From contig NZ_LT593974.1 of the NCBI RefSeq assembly GCF_900086985.1, forward strand, positions 3,844,001-3,908,000: a stretch of DNA of 64,000 nucleotides, written 5' to 3'. The position numbers were made by a program, and so were the translations under genes. Position 1 is the stretch's first letter. The number at the start of each line of letters is the position of its first letter. The notes beneath the pieces are model-generated. The model did no database searches. It saw nothing but the letters and a program-made list of their open reading frames with translations, and was not told the origin of the DNA. This stretch comes from Halomonas sp. HL-93. GTDB lineage: Bacteria; Pseudomonadota; Gammaproteobacteria; Pseudomonadales; Halomonadaceae. Below are positions 45,766 through 56,409 of this stretch, in pieces.

Positions 45766-47022
45766 TTACAGGTAGTCGAACAGCGACATACCCTTCACAT
45801 CAACAAAGGCTTTTTGTGAGGCCTGTAAGCCGATTTGGCGCAGGCTATATTCGGAAATCGCCTCGTTGTAGTCAAGATCGACCAGGTCAGACAGCGTTTG
45901 CTCGTAGTTAAGACTACGGTTATCGCCCACTGCGTCGATGACATCCAGCTCATTGAGACGCGCCCCAGCGGATGCACGTACCGTAAGGACGTTATCCAGG
46001 CTATTGTCCAAATCGCGCATGGAGGTCTTGAGCGTATTACTTAAATCCGCTTTGTCTGACTCGGTTTCAGCGGGTTTCTCTAAAACACGAATGGCTTCTT
46101 CCATGGTGCGGAATAAATTAGGTTCGCGCTGAGCACTACCTGACTGGGCTACCTGAATCTGATCTCCAACTTCAGGCTCGCCTTTTAAGTCAACATTAAT
46201 GCCACCAAAGGAAACACTTTCGCCAGAGGTATAGGCTGCATCGGTAAAAGCACCGTCATTATCCGGATCGTAGGCAACCCAGCTATCACTGTCCTCGTCA
46301 AAGGTCTCGATGCTGTAGGTGGGATCACCAACACCATCCTCATCAAACTGAATACGATAGCTATCGCCATAGCCGTCATTGTTTACATCTGCAACGTGCG
46401 GGCCCCCAAACGTCACGTTGCCAGCATTATCACTATTGGCTTCTGCCACATAGCCCGCACTGTTGGGCACGCTTTGGAAGATTGAAGCGCCATTTTCGGT
46501 CACCGGCATTAAGCGTGATGAGTCAACGCGCTGTTCCCGAGTATTTTGGTCGCCCTGATACTCTACCGCATCACCCTGTTTGACGAAGGGCGGATTGCCA
46601 TCGTTATAACCGCCGAACAAATAACGGCCGTTACCGTCCGTCGCATTCGCCTGGCCTAGCATGGTCTCGTAGACGCCTTTCAGCTCGCTGGCTATCGACT
46701 CGCGGTCGACATCGCTAAGCGTATCGCTTGAAGCCTGGACCAACAGCGTTTTGGCGCTGGTGATCGCATCACTCGTACTATTGAGGATACTTTCCGTTTG
46801 CGCGAGCGAATTGCGCGCTGAGGTGCGAGCATCACCATATTGCTCGGTGATCGCTTTTGCTTGGTCAACACCCACGGCACGCGAGGCGGCTTGGGGATCA
46901 TCCGAGGGGTTAACAACGCGGCGACCGCTGGCAATTTGCTGGCTGACTTTTAAAAAGTCGCTCTGCTGACGGTTCATTGACGCCGTGCTTTGGTCAAACA
47001 TGGTAACGCTGCTAATACGCAT
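45766..47022 (-). CDS. flgL: Flagellar hook-filament junction protein FlgL (HAP3)
   Basis: The 418-aa FlgL links hook and filament. The flagellin-like N-terminus (MRISSVTMFDQSTASMNRQQ) and C-terminal helical segment (VDLDYNEAISEYSLRQIGLQ) are conserved. The middle (about 170-310) contains D/N-rich stretches such as ADVNNDGYGDSY and DPDNDGAFTDA that resemble calcium-binding repeats; this is a likeness only. It is longer than E. coli FlgL (317 aa). It follows flgK by 17 bases. Confidence 0.93.
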   Translation of the reverse strand: MRISSVTMFDQSTASMNRQQSDFLKVSQQIASGRRVVNPSDDPQAASRAVGVDQAKAITEQYGDARTSARNSLAQTESILNSTSDAITSAKTLLVQASSDTLSDVDRESIASELKGVYETMLGQANATDGNGRYLFGGYNDGNPPFVKQGDAVEYQGDQNTREQRVDSSRLMPVTENGASIFQSVPNSAGYVAEANSDNAGNVTFGGPHVADVNNDGYGDSYRIQFDEDGVGDPTYSIETFDEDSDSWVAYDPDNDGAFTDAAYTSGESVSFGGINVDLKGEPEVGDQIQVAQSGSAQREPNLFRTMEEAIRVLEKPAETESDKADLSNTLKTSMRDLDNSLDNVLTVRASAGARLNELDVIDAVGDNRSLNYEQTLSDLVDLDYNEAISEYSLRQIGLQASQKAFVDVKGMSLFDYL

Positions 47023-47039
47023 GGCTATCTATCCTCGAA

Positions 47040-48938
47040 TTAACCGCGCAAATTCAAAATGGTGTCCATCAGGGTGCCGGCCGTATCAATCACACGGGCG
47101 TTGGCCTGGTAAAACTGCTGGTAGCGAATCAGGTTGGCCGCCTCTTCATCAAGATTGACCCCGGATTCGGACTGCTGCACCTCGGTAAGCTGTTCGGTGA
47201 GGCCTTGACGCGCCTCCAGATTTACCTGGGTAATGTTGGTCCGGTTACCCACGTCGCTAACCATCGAGCCGTAGGCGCCGCTCACCGTGGCGCTGCCGCC
47301 AACAATATCCTCGCTTTGCAGGTCTTGCATAGCCAGCGCATTACTGTTGTCGCCGCTATTGGCATCGCTAAGACTGATAGAAAATGTTGCCCCATCCGCG
47401 TCAGGCAACTCGTCAAGCGTAAACTCGACGCCGTCAATAGCGATGCGGTCCCCAGCTTCTAGCGTATCTCCATCGGCTAAGGCTTCACCATTTACGGTCA
47501 TAGCCCCTTCTAACTCACTGACGGTACCGTCCTCTGCCACGCTCAGCGAATACTCACCATCTGCCGGTAGCGCACTCAAGGCACCCTCGGCCATGCTAAC
47601 GTCGCCAATAGCCAGATCGCCTTCCATGTCAGCCAAACTACCCGCGGCAATCTTATCCAGGTCGGTAATATTGGTATCCATCCCGGCTCCGGCACGGCGA
47701 ACGGGTTGGATTTCGTATTCATCACCGGCCACAGGAGGCTGGCTGAACTCAAGCGTAACACCACCGAACTTTAATTGGTCATCTTCAGCCCAGGCATCCT
47801 GATCGTATTCCACGACTTGGCCGTTATCTTTCCGAGTGATAACAGGGTCATCATTGTCATCAAAACTTACGCTGTAATCGGTGGCGCGCAGTTCGTCGAT
47901 CCGGCTGGGGTCGAATTCGGCGCTTTCAATTGTCGCATCGCTATTGTCGTCATGCCCGTAGGTCTGTGGCGCACGAATATTGAACAGGTCTTCGCCTTGA
48001 TCACCATTTAGATCAACGCCTTGCTTGTGCTGCTCATTCATGGCTGACGAAAGCGACACCGCTAGCTGTCCGATCTGGTTTTGGGTTTTATCAAGCGTCT
48101 CTTGGCGGAAGGTCATTAACCCACCAAGCGAGCCGCCCGTCACCACATCTTCTTCTAGCTGGGAAAGGTTACCACCGCCATCGCGATAGCCGATTACCTT
48201 GCGCTGCGGGTCGTTCTCCGCCTCCATGGTCTCTAACTCGAACGAGTCTGTACCGGTCACCAGCGGCTGGCCGTTGGGCAGGCTGATGTTATATGTTTTG
48301 CCGTCTTGGACATTAAGTCGCAGATCCATGCGCTCGTTTAGGTCAGAGACGAGTTTATCACGCTGGTTGAGCAGGCTATTGGGGGCTTCGCCGTTACGAG
48401 CGCGGGCGAGGGCAATCTCTTTATTGAGCCCGGCGACTTGCTCGGTGGTGTTGTTAATCTGGGTAACTTCATCGTCTAGCTGGTTGTTAATATTGCTTTG
48501 CATATCCTGCAGGTAGCTGTCGAACGAGCGGAACTGCGCGCTAAGCGTTTCGGCATTACCCAGTACGCCCTGGCGAGCAGCGGGGTCGGATGGCGAACTG
48601 GCTAAATCTTCCAGCGAGGAAAAGAAGTTTTGCATCAGCGGTGAAAGACCCGCATCGCGGTCGGCCAGCAAATTATCAATTTGGGTCACTTGCTCGGAAT
48701 AGGTTTCTAACGCGCTCGACTGCGTTTTAGCGCTATTGAGCTGATCCGCCACGTATTGATTAAACTGGCGTTCAATATCGTTGACCTGAACACCTGACGT
48801 TCCTGCGCTGCCCTCACCAAGTTTGGTGATTTCGCGATTGTAGCCGGGTGTGTTCACGTTGCTGATATTGTTGCTAGCCGTATTCAGCGAGTTTTGCGCC
48901 GCGTTTAAGCCGCTTAGCCCAATAGAAAACATGCTCAT
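47040..48938 (-). CDS. flgK: Flagellar hook-filament junction protein FlgK (HAP1)
   Basis: The 632-aa FlgK is the first junction protein after the hook. The N-terminal rod-like signature (GLSGLNAAQNSLNTASNNIS, then NVNTPGYNRE) and the C-terminal helix (DEEAANLIRYQQFYQANARV) are clear. The middle domains are acidic, as expected for a halophile-type surface protein. A sigma-28 promoter lies 30-55 bases upstream and should drive flgK and flgL. AAAGGA precedes the ATG. Confidence 0.96.
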   Translation of the reverse strand: MSMFSIGLSGLNAAQNSLNTASNNISNVNTPGYNREITKLGEGSAGTSGVQVNDIERQFNQYVADQLNSAKTQSSALETYSEQVTQIDNLLADRDAGLSPLMQNFFSSLEDLASSPSDPAARQGVLGNAETLSAQFRSFDSYLQDMQSNINNQLDDEVTQINNTTEQVAGLNKEIALARARNGEAPNSLLNQRDKLVSDLNERMDLRLNVQDGKTYNISLPNGQPLVTGTDSFELETMEAENDPQRKVIGYRDGGGNLSQLEEDVVTGGSLGGLMTFRQETLDKTQNQIGQLAVSLSSAMNEQHKQGVDLNGDQGEDLFNIRAPQTYGHDDNSDATIESAEFDPSRIDELRATDYSVSFDDNDDPVITRKDNGQVVEYDQDAWAEDDQLKFGGVTLEFSQPPVAGDEYEIQPVRRAGAGMDTNITDLDKIAAGSLADMEGDLAIGDVSMAEGALSALPADGEYSLSVAEDGTVSELEGAMTVNGEALADGDTLEAGDRIAIDGVEFTLDELPDADGATFSISLSDANSGDNSNALAMQDLQSEDIVGGSATVSGAYGSMVSDVGNRTNITQVNLEARQGLTEQLTEVQQSESGVNLDEEAANLIRYQQFYQANARVIDTAGTLMDTILNLRG

Positions 48939-48966
48939 GGTTCAATTCCTTTAGCCGATATTTCTA

Positions 48967-48993
48967 TAATCGGCAGCGCGGTACAAAACTTGA
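48967..48993 (-). promoter_or_regulatory. Sigma-28 promoter of flgKL
   Basis: Minus strand: TCAAGTTT (48993-48986), 11 bp, GCCGATTA (48974-48967), each box one mismatch from the FliA consensus. It lies in the 62-base gap between flgJ and flgK, so flgKL can be expressed late and apart from the hook genes. Confidence 0.85.
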
Positions 48994-49000
48994 ATGACGC

Positions 49001-50032
49001 CTAACGCGAATCGGCCAAGAAATTACTGGCGTCCGGCATCGGGCCCAAGGTGTCCATCACGCCTACCAGCTTATCGGCATAGCGCGGATCAGTAGCATAG
49101 CCACCACGTTGCAGCTCACGTGCCGCCTGCTCCGCTGAAGGTGCCTGCGTCACACCCGCGTAGCGAGGATTGTTACCAATTAGATTGGCATAGTCGGTAA
49201 AGGCATGTTCATACGAATCGTAAACACGGAAGCTATCAACCACTTTCTCGCGACGCCCGTCTATGTATTCGTGAGTCACCACCTCAGTACTATCACCCTC
49301 CCAATGCTCTCCGGCTTTGATGCCAAACACATTGTGACTGTTCTTACCGTTTTGCGTGGCAATTTCATGTTTCCCCCAGCCCGTTTCTAATGCAGCTTGG
49401 GCCAGTATCAATTCAGCGGGCACCCCGGTGGTACGGCTTGCAGCCTGGGCTGAAGGTGCCAGCGTTTCCATAAACTGATCCACATGAGGCAGTTGACCTC
49501 CTGCTTGGCGCGGAGCATCAGGCTGAGTAGACTCTGTTTCTGCCGCCTTTCCTTGCCGTACAGCATCTAGTTCCGCCAAGAAACGGCTCTCTGTAGGTGC
49601 TTCGGGGACCTGTTCGTCACCAGGATTCAGGGGGCTATCTAATACCCGCGGCGTACCACGCGGAATACCAGCGATTAACTCCTGCATTTGTTGATCAGCG
49701 CTGGAAGACTCTTCTTTCCCACCGGAAATCGCGCCTTCCCGCTCAAGCTGTTCAACCAGTGCATCCGCTAACCCCACCCCTTTGGACGCAATCACCTGAG
49801 ACCACTGCTGGTCCAGCATTTTTTGATAGCTATCCGTAGCACTGCTGTTCATCAAGCCAGACTCAGGAATCGCATCGCGCATGCTTTTCATCATCATTTG
49901 CACGAATAGTGCTTCAAACTGTTGAGCCGCCGACTCCGCGCCAGCGTCTGGGTCTGTTTTTGCCGTGTGCTGCATCCTTTGAAAGCCTTGCATATCTAGC
50001 GCAAACTGATTGCTCATATCAGTGGCATTCAT
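49001..50032 (-). CDS. flgJ: Flagellar rod protein and peptidoglycan hydrolase FlgJ
   Basis: The 343-aa two-domain FlgJ has an N-terminal rod-cap domain (FEALFVQMMMKSMRDAIPES) and a C-terminal glucosaminidase domain (ILAQAALETGWGKHEIA, with the catalytic glutamate in LETGWG, then NVFGIKAG). The linker (about 125-190) is acidic. The enzyme opens the wall for the growing rod. Its ATG overlaps the flgI stop at one base. Length is typical for gammaproteobacteria. Confidence 0.96.
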   Translation of the reverse strand: MNATDMSNQFALDMQGFQRMQHTAKTDPDAGAESAAQQFEALFVQMMMKSMRDAIPESGLMNSSATDSYQKMLDQQWSQVIASKGVGLADALVEQLEREGAISGGKEESSSADQQMQELIAGIPRGTPRVLDSPLNPGDEQVPEAPTESRFLAELDAVRQGKAAETESTQPDAPRQAGGQLPHVDQFMETLAPSAQAASRTTGVPAELILAQAALETGWGKHEIATQNGKNSHNVFGIKAGEHWEGDSTEVVTHEYIDGRREKVVDSFRVYDSYEHAFTDYANLIGNNPRYAGVTQAPSAEQAARELQRGGYATDPRYADKLVGVMDTLGPMPDASNFLADSR

Positions 50033-51174
50033 CAGATAATCTCCAGCTCTGCGCGTAGCGAGCCCGATGCCCTTAACGCTTCAAGAATCGACATCAAATC
50101 CTGTGGGGTGGCGCCGAGGGCATTTAGTGCGTTAACAACTTCGTTGAGGTCGGCGCCTTCAACTACCTGTAGATAAGCTTCTTGCTCTTCTATGTCGATA
50201 TCGCTATCAGGTACCACCGCCGTTTCGCCTTCACCAAAGGGTGATGGCTGGCTAACACCAAATTGGGTATCAATCGTAATCGACAGGTTACCGTGGGCGA
50301 CTGCCGCTTCACGTAAACTAACCGCACTGTTCATGACCACAGAGCCGGTGCGCGCATTGAGCACTACTCGCGCTGGTGCATCCATCGGCGTAACGTCAAC
50401 ATTCTCAACCCGCGCCATAAAGTTAACGCGCTCATTATCATCGACTGGCCCATCAAGCGCTATCACACGACCATTACGTGCATAAGCGACAGATTGGCCG
50501 AATTCATTGTTGATAGCGGTTACCATGCGCTGCACTGTACCGAAGTCCGCGTCATCCAGCTGTAGCTCTAACGTGCCACCTTCGCCCCCTAAGTTAAGCG
50601 GCACTTCTTCCTCCACTAAACCACCATTGGGGATTCTGCCCGTGGCCTGCTGGTTGACTTGTACACTGCTACCACCCGCTTCTGCCCCCGCGCCGCCCAC
50701 CAACATATTGCCTTGGGCAATGGCATAGGTATCGCCATCAGCCCCTTTCATCGGCGTCATTAACAAGGTGCCGCCACGCAGGCTCCGGGCATTGGCAATC
50801 GATGAAACGACGACGTCAAGCCGCTGCCCAGGCCGAGAAAACGGCGGCAAGTCGGCGGTTACCATCACCGCCGCGACGTTACGCAGCTGTAAATTTGTTC
50901 CGGAGGGTACCGTCACGCCCAATTGCGATAGCATGTTGGTCAAACTTTGACTGGTAAACGGTGCCTGGGTCGTCTGGTCGCCGCTGTTATCCAGCCCGAC
51001 CACTAGCCCATAACCCACCAGTTGATTGTCCCGCACGCCGGAAAAACTGGCTAACTCGCGTATACGCTCTGCCTGAACAGGCATTGCCAGCAGGCAAGCC
51101 AAGCCGATAATACTAAGCTGCCAAAGCCGTTTTGCCATCGCGTGAGTCTTCATACGTTGCATGTCAGTGACCAT
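50032..51174 (-). CDS. flgI: Flagellar P-ring protein FlgI
   Basis: The 380-aa FlgI forms the periplasmic P ring. A signal peptide ends near PVQA (about residue 35). The mature start ([20 protein letters not shown]) and later [14 protein letters not shown] are typical. The exact start is uncertain: ATGs at 51174, 51162, 51153 and 51138 are all in frame and none has a strong ribosome-binding site; the shortest would leave a more ordinary signal peptide. It follows flgH by 14 bases. Confidence 0.93.
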   Translation of the reverse strand: MVTDMQRMKTHAMAKRLWQLSIIGLACLLAMPVQAERIRELASFSGVRDNQLVGYGLVVGLDNSGDQTTQAPFTSQSLTNMLSQLGVTVPSGTNLQLRNVAAVMVTADLPPFSRPGQRLDVVVSSIANARSLRGGTLLMTPMKGADGDTYAIAQGNMLVGGAGAEAGGSSVQVNQQATGRIPNGGLVEEEVPLNLGGEGGTLELQLDDADFGTVQRMVTAINNEFGQSVAYARNGRVIALDGPVDDNERVNFMARVENVDVTPMDAPARVVLNARTGSVVMNSAVSLREAAVAHGNLSITIDTQFGVSQPSPFGEGETAVVPDSDIDIEEQEAYLQVVEGADLNEVVNALNALGATPQDLMSILEALRASGSLRAELEII

Positions 51175-51188
51175 TGAGTCAGGTGCGA

Positions 51189-51878
51189 CTAGAAAGGCGA
51201 CACGTTTAGGAAGAAGCGCTGTAGCCAGCCCATATGCTGCGCTTCATTTATATACCCATCCCCTACATATTCAATTCGTGCGTCTGCCACCTGGGTGGAG
51301 GGCACGGTATTTTGCGAGGTAATGGCACGCGGATTCACGACGCCTGAAAATCTGATAAATTCTGTACCCTGGTTAATGGCAATTTGTTTTTCACCGCGCA
51401 CGCGTAGGTTACCGTTATTCGTCACCTCCAAAACCGAAACAGTGATTGTACCGGTAAAGGAGTTATTGGCTTGCGAACCACCGCCGCCAGAAAAGTCACT
51501 TTGCCCTTCAACCTCAAAACCATACTCAGCCAGCGTTTCAAGAGCATCCGGCAGTGCGCCAAACTCCAGGCCAGCGCTGCCGTCGCGATCAGCATTGGAT
51601 TCAGAATTTTTACTGGCACTGACCTCTTCATCCAGCACAATCGTCAATATATCGCCAACTGATCTTGGCCGCCGGTCTTCAAAAAGCGGCTGATAGCCTC
51701 GACGCGCCTGATAAATAGACCCATTGGGTTCCGGCGGCGGGCGGTCAACGATATTAATCTGCTCTTGCTCACCGACCACCGAGGCTCTGGGTATTTGGGC
51801 ACAGCCGGCAACCACCAACAGAAAAAAAACTAGTCCAGCCAGCGCAATACGTCGCGAAATACAATGTCGTTCCAGCAT
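51189..51878 (-). CDS. flgH: Flagellar L-ring lipoprotein FlgH
   Basis: The 229-aa FlgH is the outer-membrane L ring. The lipobox LVVAGC gives lipidated C26. The mature protein has the conserved [12 protein letters not shown], a central variable region, and [20 protein letters not shown] with the ending [12 protein letters not shown]. It lies between flgG (24 bases) and flgI (14 bases). Confidence 0.96.
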   Translation of the reverse strand: MLERHCISRRIALAGLVFFLLVVAGCAQIPRASVVGEQEQINIVDRPPPEPNGSIYQARRGYQPLFEDRRPRSVGDILTIVLDEEVSASKNSESNADRDGSAGLEFGALPDALETLAEYGFEVEGQSDFSGGGGSQANNSFTGTITVSVLEVTNNGNLRVRGEKQIAINQGTEFIRFSGVVNPRAITSQNTVPSTQVADARIEYVGDGYINEAQHMGWLQRFFLNVSPF

Positions 51879-51902
51879 GACCCAACCTGTCAGTAAACGT
51901 CG

Positions 51903-52685
51903 TTACAGCTGACCTAAACGCGCCAACATTTCATCGCTAGTCGAAACGGCCTGACTATTGATTTCGTAAGCCCGTTGGGTCTGAATCATGTTGACCATTT
52001 CTTCGACCACATTGACGTTCGACGTCTCTACGTAACCCTGGGAAAGACGCCCAGCACCATTCATACCCGGCATGTTTTGATTAGGCACGCCTGAAGAGCC
52101 CGTTTCCTGATAGAGATTGCCGCCCATGCTTTGCAGACCAGCGGGATTGATGAAAGTGGCAACGTTAATCTGGCCAATCTCGTTTTCCTGATTGTCGCCG
52201 GGCTCTCGCGCACTCACCGTACCATCTTCCCCGATACTGACAGACACGGCATTTTCGGGAACAAAAATCGCCGGCTCTATCGGGTAGCCATTCGCCGTTA
52301 CCATCTGGCCATTTTCATTCAGTTGAAAGCTGCCATCCCGTGTATAGGCAGTGTTGCCATCGGGCAGCAGCACTTGAAAGAAGCCCTCGCCATTGATCGC
52401 AAGATCTCGTGAGTTTTCTGTCTGCTCGAGCCCCCCCTGGGTGTGCAAGCGCTCTGTGGCGACTGCGCGCACACCGGTACCCACCTGCATACCGGAAGGC
52501 AGCCGATCCTGAATATTATTTTGTGCGCCGGGCTGACGCATATTTTGATATAGCAAGTCTTCAAACACCGGGCGTGAGCGTTTAAAGCCATTAGTACTGA
52601 CGTTAGCCAGGTTATTGGAAATGACGTCCAGCTTGGTTTGCTGGGATTCCAAGCCGGTTTTGGCCGTCCACAATGATGAAATCAT
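51903..52685 (-). CDS. flgG: Flagellar distal rod protein FlgG
   Basis: The 260-aa FlgG builds the distal rod. N-terminal [20 protein letters not shown] and C-terminal [20 protein letters not shown] are diagnostic of the rod-hook family, and the length is exactly that of E. coli FlgG. It follows flgF by 30 bases. Confidence 0.97.
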   Translation of the reverse strand: MISSLWTAKTGLESQQTKLDVISNNLANVSTNGFKRSRPVFEDLLYQNMRQPGAQNNIQDRLPSGMQVGTGVRAVATERLHTQGGLEQTENSRDLAINGEGFFQVLLPDGNTAYTRDGSFQLNENGQMVTANGYPIEPAIFVPENAVSVSIGEDGTVSAREPGDNQENEIGQINVATFINPAGLQSMGGNLYQETGSSGVPNQNMPGMNGAGRLSQGYVETSNVNVVEEMVNMIQTQRAYEINSQAVSTSDEMLARLGQL

Positions 52686-52715
52686 AAAAGAGTCCCCTTG
52701 GCTGATAAGTGTTTA

Positions 52716-53474
52716 TCAGCCCTGAATCGTTAACATGCTGTTGGCGCGCTGCGCGTTTTCGTCCGCCGAACTCAACATTTTCATTTGCATATCGTAGCGG
52801 CGCGCCGCATCAATCATTGTCACCATGGTGTCGACCGCACTGACATTACTGCCTTCCAGCGCACCGCTCACTAGCTTGGCGTCTTCATCTGCCACTAGCG
52901 CCCCTGGCTCGCCTTCTTCATTGGGTGGTGCGCGGAAGAGTCCATCTTCACCGCGCGTAAGCTCACCCTCTTCGGGTGTGACCAGCTTAATGCGGCCTAC
53001 ATCTACCAGCGCTTCCGGACCTTCGCCCTGAGGAATCGCGCTGACCGTGCCATCGGCACCAATCGATATCTGGGACCCCTGGGGGACCACAACGGGTCCG
53101 CCATCACCCATTACCGGGCGACCTACACTCGTCAATACGCCGTCGCTATCGACCTGTAAATCGCCACGCCGAGAGTAGGTTTCAACGCCCTCTCCATCCT
53201 GCACCGCCATCCAGGCATCGTCTTGCATGGCAACATCAAGCGTACGGCCCGTACGTTCTATTGGCCCTTGAGAATAATCGGTGCCCGGCGTGGTCGTAAC
53301 GGCAGAAGCACGAGTAGGCAGCAAGGCGTCACCTTCCACAGGCACAGAGCGAGCTGCCTGAAGCTGAGCACGAAAACCCGCTGTAGAAACGTTCGCCAGG
53401 TTGTTACTTACCACCGACTGTTGATCCATCGTATGCTTGGCGCCGCTCATGGCGGTATACAGCATTCTATCCAC
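52716..53474 (-). CDS. flgF: Flagellar proximal rod protein FlgF
   Basis: The 252-aa FlgF of the proximal rod. The N-terminus (MLYTAMSGAKHTMDQQSVVS) and C-terminus (VDTMVTMIDAARRYDMQMKM) fit FlgF rather than FlgG by the ending, which lacks the EMVNMI pattern. It lies between flgE (29 bases) and flgG. Confidence 0.95.
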   Translation of the reverse strand: MDRMLYTAMSGAKHTMDQQSVVSNNLANVSTAGFRAQLQAARSVPVEGDALLPTRASAVTTTPGTDYSQGPIERTGRTLDVAMQDDAWMAVQDGEGVETYSRRGDLQVDSDGVLTSVGRPVMGDGGPVVVPQGSQISIGADGTVSAIPQGEGPEALVDVGRIKLVTPEEGELTRGEDGLFRAPPNEEGEPGALVADEDAKLVSGALEGSNVSAVDTMVTMIDAARRYDMQMKMLSSADENAQRANSMLTIQG

Positions 53475-53503
53475 GACCTTGCTCCCCTAAGTACCTTCAG
53501 CCG

Positions 53504-54808
53504 TTAGAGATTGATGATGGTCTGCAGCAACTCATCCTGGGTACTGATGGTTTGCGAGTTGGCCTGGTAGGCGCGTTGGGCGACGATCATATCGACCAGT
53601 TCACCCGCCATATCCACGTTGGAGGTCTCCACGGCACCTGGCTCAATCAAACCGCGCTGGCCAGTACCAGGCGCCCCTACTAGTTCCTGCCCCGATGAAC
53701 CAGTGGCGGTCCATAGATTGTCACCGTTCGGGCTTAACCCTTCAGGGTTGCGGAAACTTACCAGGGCAACCTGGCCAGCAGCACGCGATTCTTCATTGGA
53801 GTAATTGCGCATCACAGAGCCATCATCTTCGATGGTCACGCCTACCAGTGAGCCAGACGTGTAGCCGTCCTGTTCAAGGTCATTCACCGTTGAGCTATCG
53901 GCGAACTGAGTGGAGCCAGAAAAATCGACCTGGATTTGCTGAGAGGTTAAATCAGCACCAAATTCACTATCCGCAATGTCATTACCATCCGCATCACGAA
54001 TATCATCGGGATTATCTAAATCGAGATCAAAAGCCGTAAAATCATTGCTTAAGCGGCCATCCGACGTGAAGTCAAAGTTTTCATCTTCTGCAATATTAGT
54101 GAACCCATAATTAGGCGCGCCTTCTGGGCCTCCCGACATACGCGCATCAACCCGCCATTCATTAGCCGCCGTCTTGGTAAAGTATGTGGTTAGGTTGCGT
54201 GCATTACCTTGGGAATCGTAAATAGTACCGTTGGTGGAGTATGAGTACTGACTGGAGTCTAGACCGTTGGCCACTTCTTCAGCTGTGGGGGTGGTGTAGC
54301 CGTTCTGCCCATCAACCAGCGCCGCTTCTTCTGAATCCAGATTAAGCGACATATCGAGGTTTTCCGTGGCACTGGCCGCTAGATCTCCTGCATCAACGCT
54401 CAAGGCTTCTACGTCACCACCACCCTGGACATTACCTTCTTCATCCGCCGGATAGCCCATAATTTGCGCGCCCTGGGCGTTCACTAGATCGCCGTTCGCG
54501 TCCATGGTCAGTTGACCATTACGCGAGTAGCCAATTTCACCATTGGGCTGCTGGAAGCGGAAGAAGCCCTCGCCAGCAATTGCCAGGTCCATATTACGGT
54601 TCGATGACTCGATATTCCCCTGGTTGAAGTTCTGTAACGTGGCGGATGTGCGCGTACCTAGCCCGATTCGTGACTCAGCGTACACATCGGCGAACTGTAC
54701 GTTCGAGCTTTTAAAACCCACGGTTTGCGAGTTTGAAATATTGTTGCCTACGGCTCCTAGCTTGTCTTGCTGGGCATTCAGGCCACTTAACGCTTGTGAA
54801 AAACTCAT
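53504..54808 (-). CDS. flgE: Flagellar hook protein FlgE
   Basis: The 434-aa FlgE makes up the hook. N-terminal FSQALSGLNAQQDKLGAVGN with SQTVGFKSS, and C-terminal NVDMAGELVDMIVAQRAYQA, are typical. The central region is acidic and asparagine-rich, consistent with an exposed surface in a salt-adapted organism. It follows flgD by 32 bases. Confidence 0.96.
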   Translation of the reverse strand: MSFSQALSGLNAQQDKLGAVGNNISNSQTVGFKSSNVQFADVYAESRIGLGTRTSATLQNFNQGNIESSNRNMDLAIAGEGFFRFQQPNGEIGYSRNGQLTMDANGDLVNAQGAQIMGYPADEEGNVQGGGDVEALSVDAGDLAASATENLDMSLNLDSEEAALVDGQNGYTTPTAEEVANGLDSSQYSYSTNGTIYDSQGNARNLTTYFTKTAANEWRVDARMSGGPEGAPNYGFTNIAEDENFDFTSDGRLSNDFTAFDLDLDNPDDIRDADGNDIADSEFGADLTSQQIQVDFSGSTQFADSSTVNDLEQDGYTSGSLVGVTIEDDGSVMRNYSNEESRAAGQVALVSFRNPEGLSPNGDNLWTATGSSGQELVGAPGTGQRGLIEPGAVETSNVDMAGELVDMIVAQRAYQANSQTISTQDELLQTIINL

Positions 54809-54840
54809 AGTAGTCCCCTGCTAAATCGATTAATTAAGGT

Positions 54841-55530
54841 TCAGAGTATTTGTTTAATTTGGTCCAAAGAGACCTGACCGTAGATGGCACCCAGGTCAAG
54901 ACGGACTTCCTCACCCGATTCGGCGGGCGTCACCCCTTGGACCTGGGCATAATTCAACGTTTCTGAATCCAGTTTCTCGCCTTCAGCGTCGGTCGCTTTA
55001 TAGCTGACGTTGTAAGAACCTTCTGGAACCGCTACTTCGTCATTGTTTAAACCGTTCCAGCTAAACGACTCAACGCCTGCGTCAACTCCCTCAACTTCGT
55101 TGCTATAAACGACTTCGCCCGCCTGATTGGTTACGCTGATTTCAAGCTTTTCGGCGGGTTCTTCTAACTCAATACCGAAAGGCGTGGCGTAGCTATTGCC
55201 GTCTTCGTCAACGCTTACTTTGACTTGGTCACCCGGCACCAGAACGGAGTTACCAATAAGACCCGACGCTTGCAGCATTTGAGAAGCATCCATCTGCTTC
55301 GTAATGCCGCTGATCGTATCATTCAATTCCTCAATACCACTGACCGTATTAATCTGCGCCAGTTGGGAGGTCATCTCCGCATTTTCCATGGGATTCATCG
55401 GATCTTGATTTTCCAACTGGGTGATCAGCAAGGTCATAAAACTTTCACGCAGTTCTTCAGACTGACGAGCCGGCATCCCATTCGACCCGCCGCCATTGAC
55501 ATTGCTTAGTACACTTGTGTCGATATTCAT
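54841..55530 (-). CDS. flgD: Flagellar hook-cap protein FlgD
   Basis: The 229-aa FlgD is the scaffold at the tip of the growing hook, later discarded. The conserved N-terminal segment FMTLLITQLENQDPMNPMEN is intact, and the C-terminal half has the tudor/Ig-like pattern (WNGLNNDEVAVPEGSYNVSY). It lies three bases after flgC. Confidence 0.96.
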   Translation of the reverse strand: MNIDTSVLSNVNGGGSNGMPARQSEELRESFMTLLITQLENQDPMNPMENAEMTSQLAQINTVSGIEELNDTISGITKQMDASQMLQASGLIGNSVLVPGDQVKVSVDEDGNSYATPFGIELEEPAEKLEISVTNQAGEVVYSNEVEGVDAGVESFSWNGLNNDEVAVPEGSYNVSYKATDAEGEKLDSETLNYAQVQGVTPAESGEEVRLDLGAIYGQVSLDQIKQIL

Positions 55531-55533
55531 AGC

Positions 55534-55944
55534 TTACCCTTCACCCAGCGAGAGTGTTTGCATCAGCATCTGTTTACTGGTGTTAAAGACCTCAACGTTC
55601 GCTTGATAAGAGCGCGACGCTGAAATCATGTTGACCATCTCGTGGACCGGCTCAACGTTAGGCTTTGCCACATAGCCGTCTTCATCCGCTGCGGGGTGAT
55701 TGGGCATATACTCCAGACGAAGTGGCGAATCATCTTCAACCACTTCATTTACTTGAACCCCACCGACGCCATAGCGTGAATTATTAGCTTGTGATTCAAA
55801 CATGACCTGCTTTGCACGATACGTTTCGCCGTCAGGACCCGCCACGCTATCGGCATTGGCCATGTTGCTGGCAGTCACATTCATACGCTGCGACTGAGCA
55901 CTCATGGCGGAACCTGCGATATCAAACGCAGAAAACATTGACAT
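55534..55944 (-). CDS. flgC: Flagellar proximal rod protein FlgC
   Basis: The 136-aa FlgC of the proximal rod. N-terminal FDIAGSAMSAQSQRMNVTAS with NMANADS, and C-terminal HEMVNMISASRSYQANVEVF, are characteristic. It follows flgB by 30 bases and precedes flgD by three. Confidence 0.97.
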   Translation of the reverse strand: MSMFSAFDIAGSAMSAQSQRMNVTASNMANADSVAGPDGETYRAKQVMFESQANNSRYGVGGVQVNEVVEDDSPLRLEYMPNHPAADEDGYVAKPNVEPVHEMVNMISASRSYQANVEVFNTSKQMLMQTLSLGEG

Positions 55945-55974
55945 ATTGGTGTCTCCTAACCGATATAAGCCAGC

Positions 55975-56409
55975 TTATTCTGGCTGCATGGCAGTTTTTA
56001 GCCCTTGAATCCGGCTATTCATTATCGTAAGACCCGCCTGATATCGAACCGCGTTGTCTGTGAACTGTGACCGCTCACGATCCATTTCGACAGTATTACC
56101 ATCTAAGCTGGGCTGACTAGGGGTCCGGTAAAGCAGATCAGCGTTATTGCCTACCGCTCGCGCAGGCCCCTCACCTGCCAAGTGGCGCCCAGAGGTACGT
56201 GACAACGCCAACCCCCCACCATCGCTTCCCTGTGCACGCTGACCACCGTCAACGGCTTTCTTCAATTCGCTTGCAAAGTCGATGTCCCTGGCTTTGTAAT
56301 TCGGGGTATCGGCATTAGCAATATTGGCAGAAAGCACTTCGTGCCGCGCCTGACGCAACCCCAGCGCCTGCTGGTGGTAATTCAAAGAAGACTCTAATTG
56401 GTCGATCAT
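55975..56409 (-). CDS. flgB: Flagellar proximal rod protein FlgB
   Basis: The 144-aa FlgB of the proximal rod, first gene of flgBCDEFGHIJ. The N-terminal ALGLRQARHEVLSANIANAD and the NYKARDIDF motif identify it. The 185-base divergent gap to flgA should contain promoters for both; it holds a small palindrome (CGTT-AAAATA-AACG, 56542-56555) and AT-rich stretches, but I cannot place a full FlhDC box with confidence. Confidence 0.96.
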   Translation of the reverse strand: MIDQLESSLNYHQQALGLRQARHEVLSANIANADTPNYKARDIDFASELKKAVDGGQRAQGSDGGGLALSRTSGRHLAGEGPARAVGNNADLLYRTPSQPSLDGNTVEMDRERSQFTDNAVRYQAGLTIMNSRIQGLKTAMQPE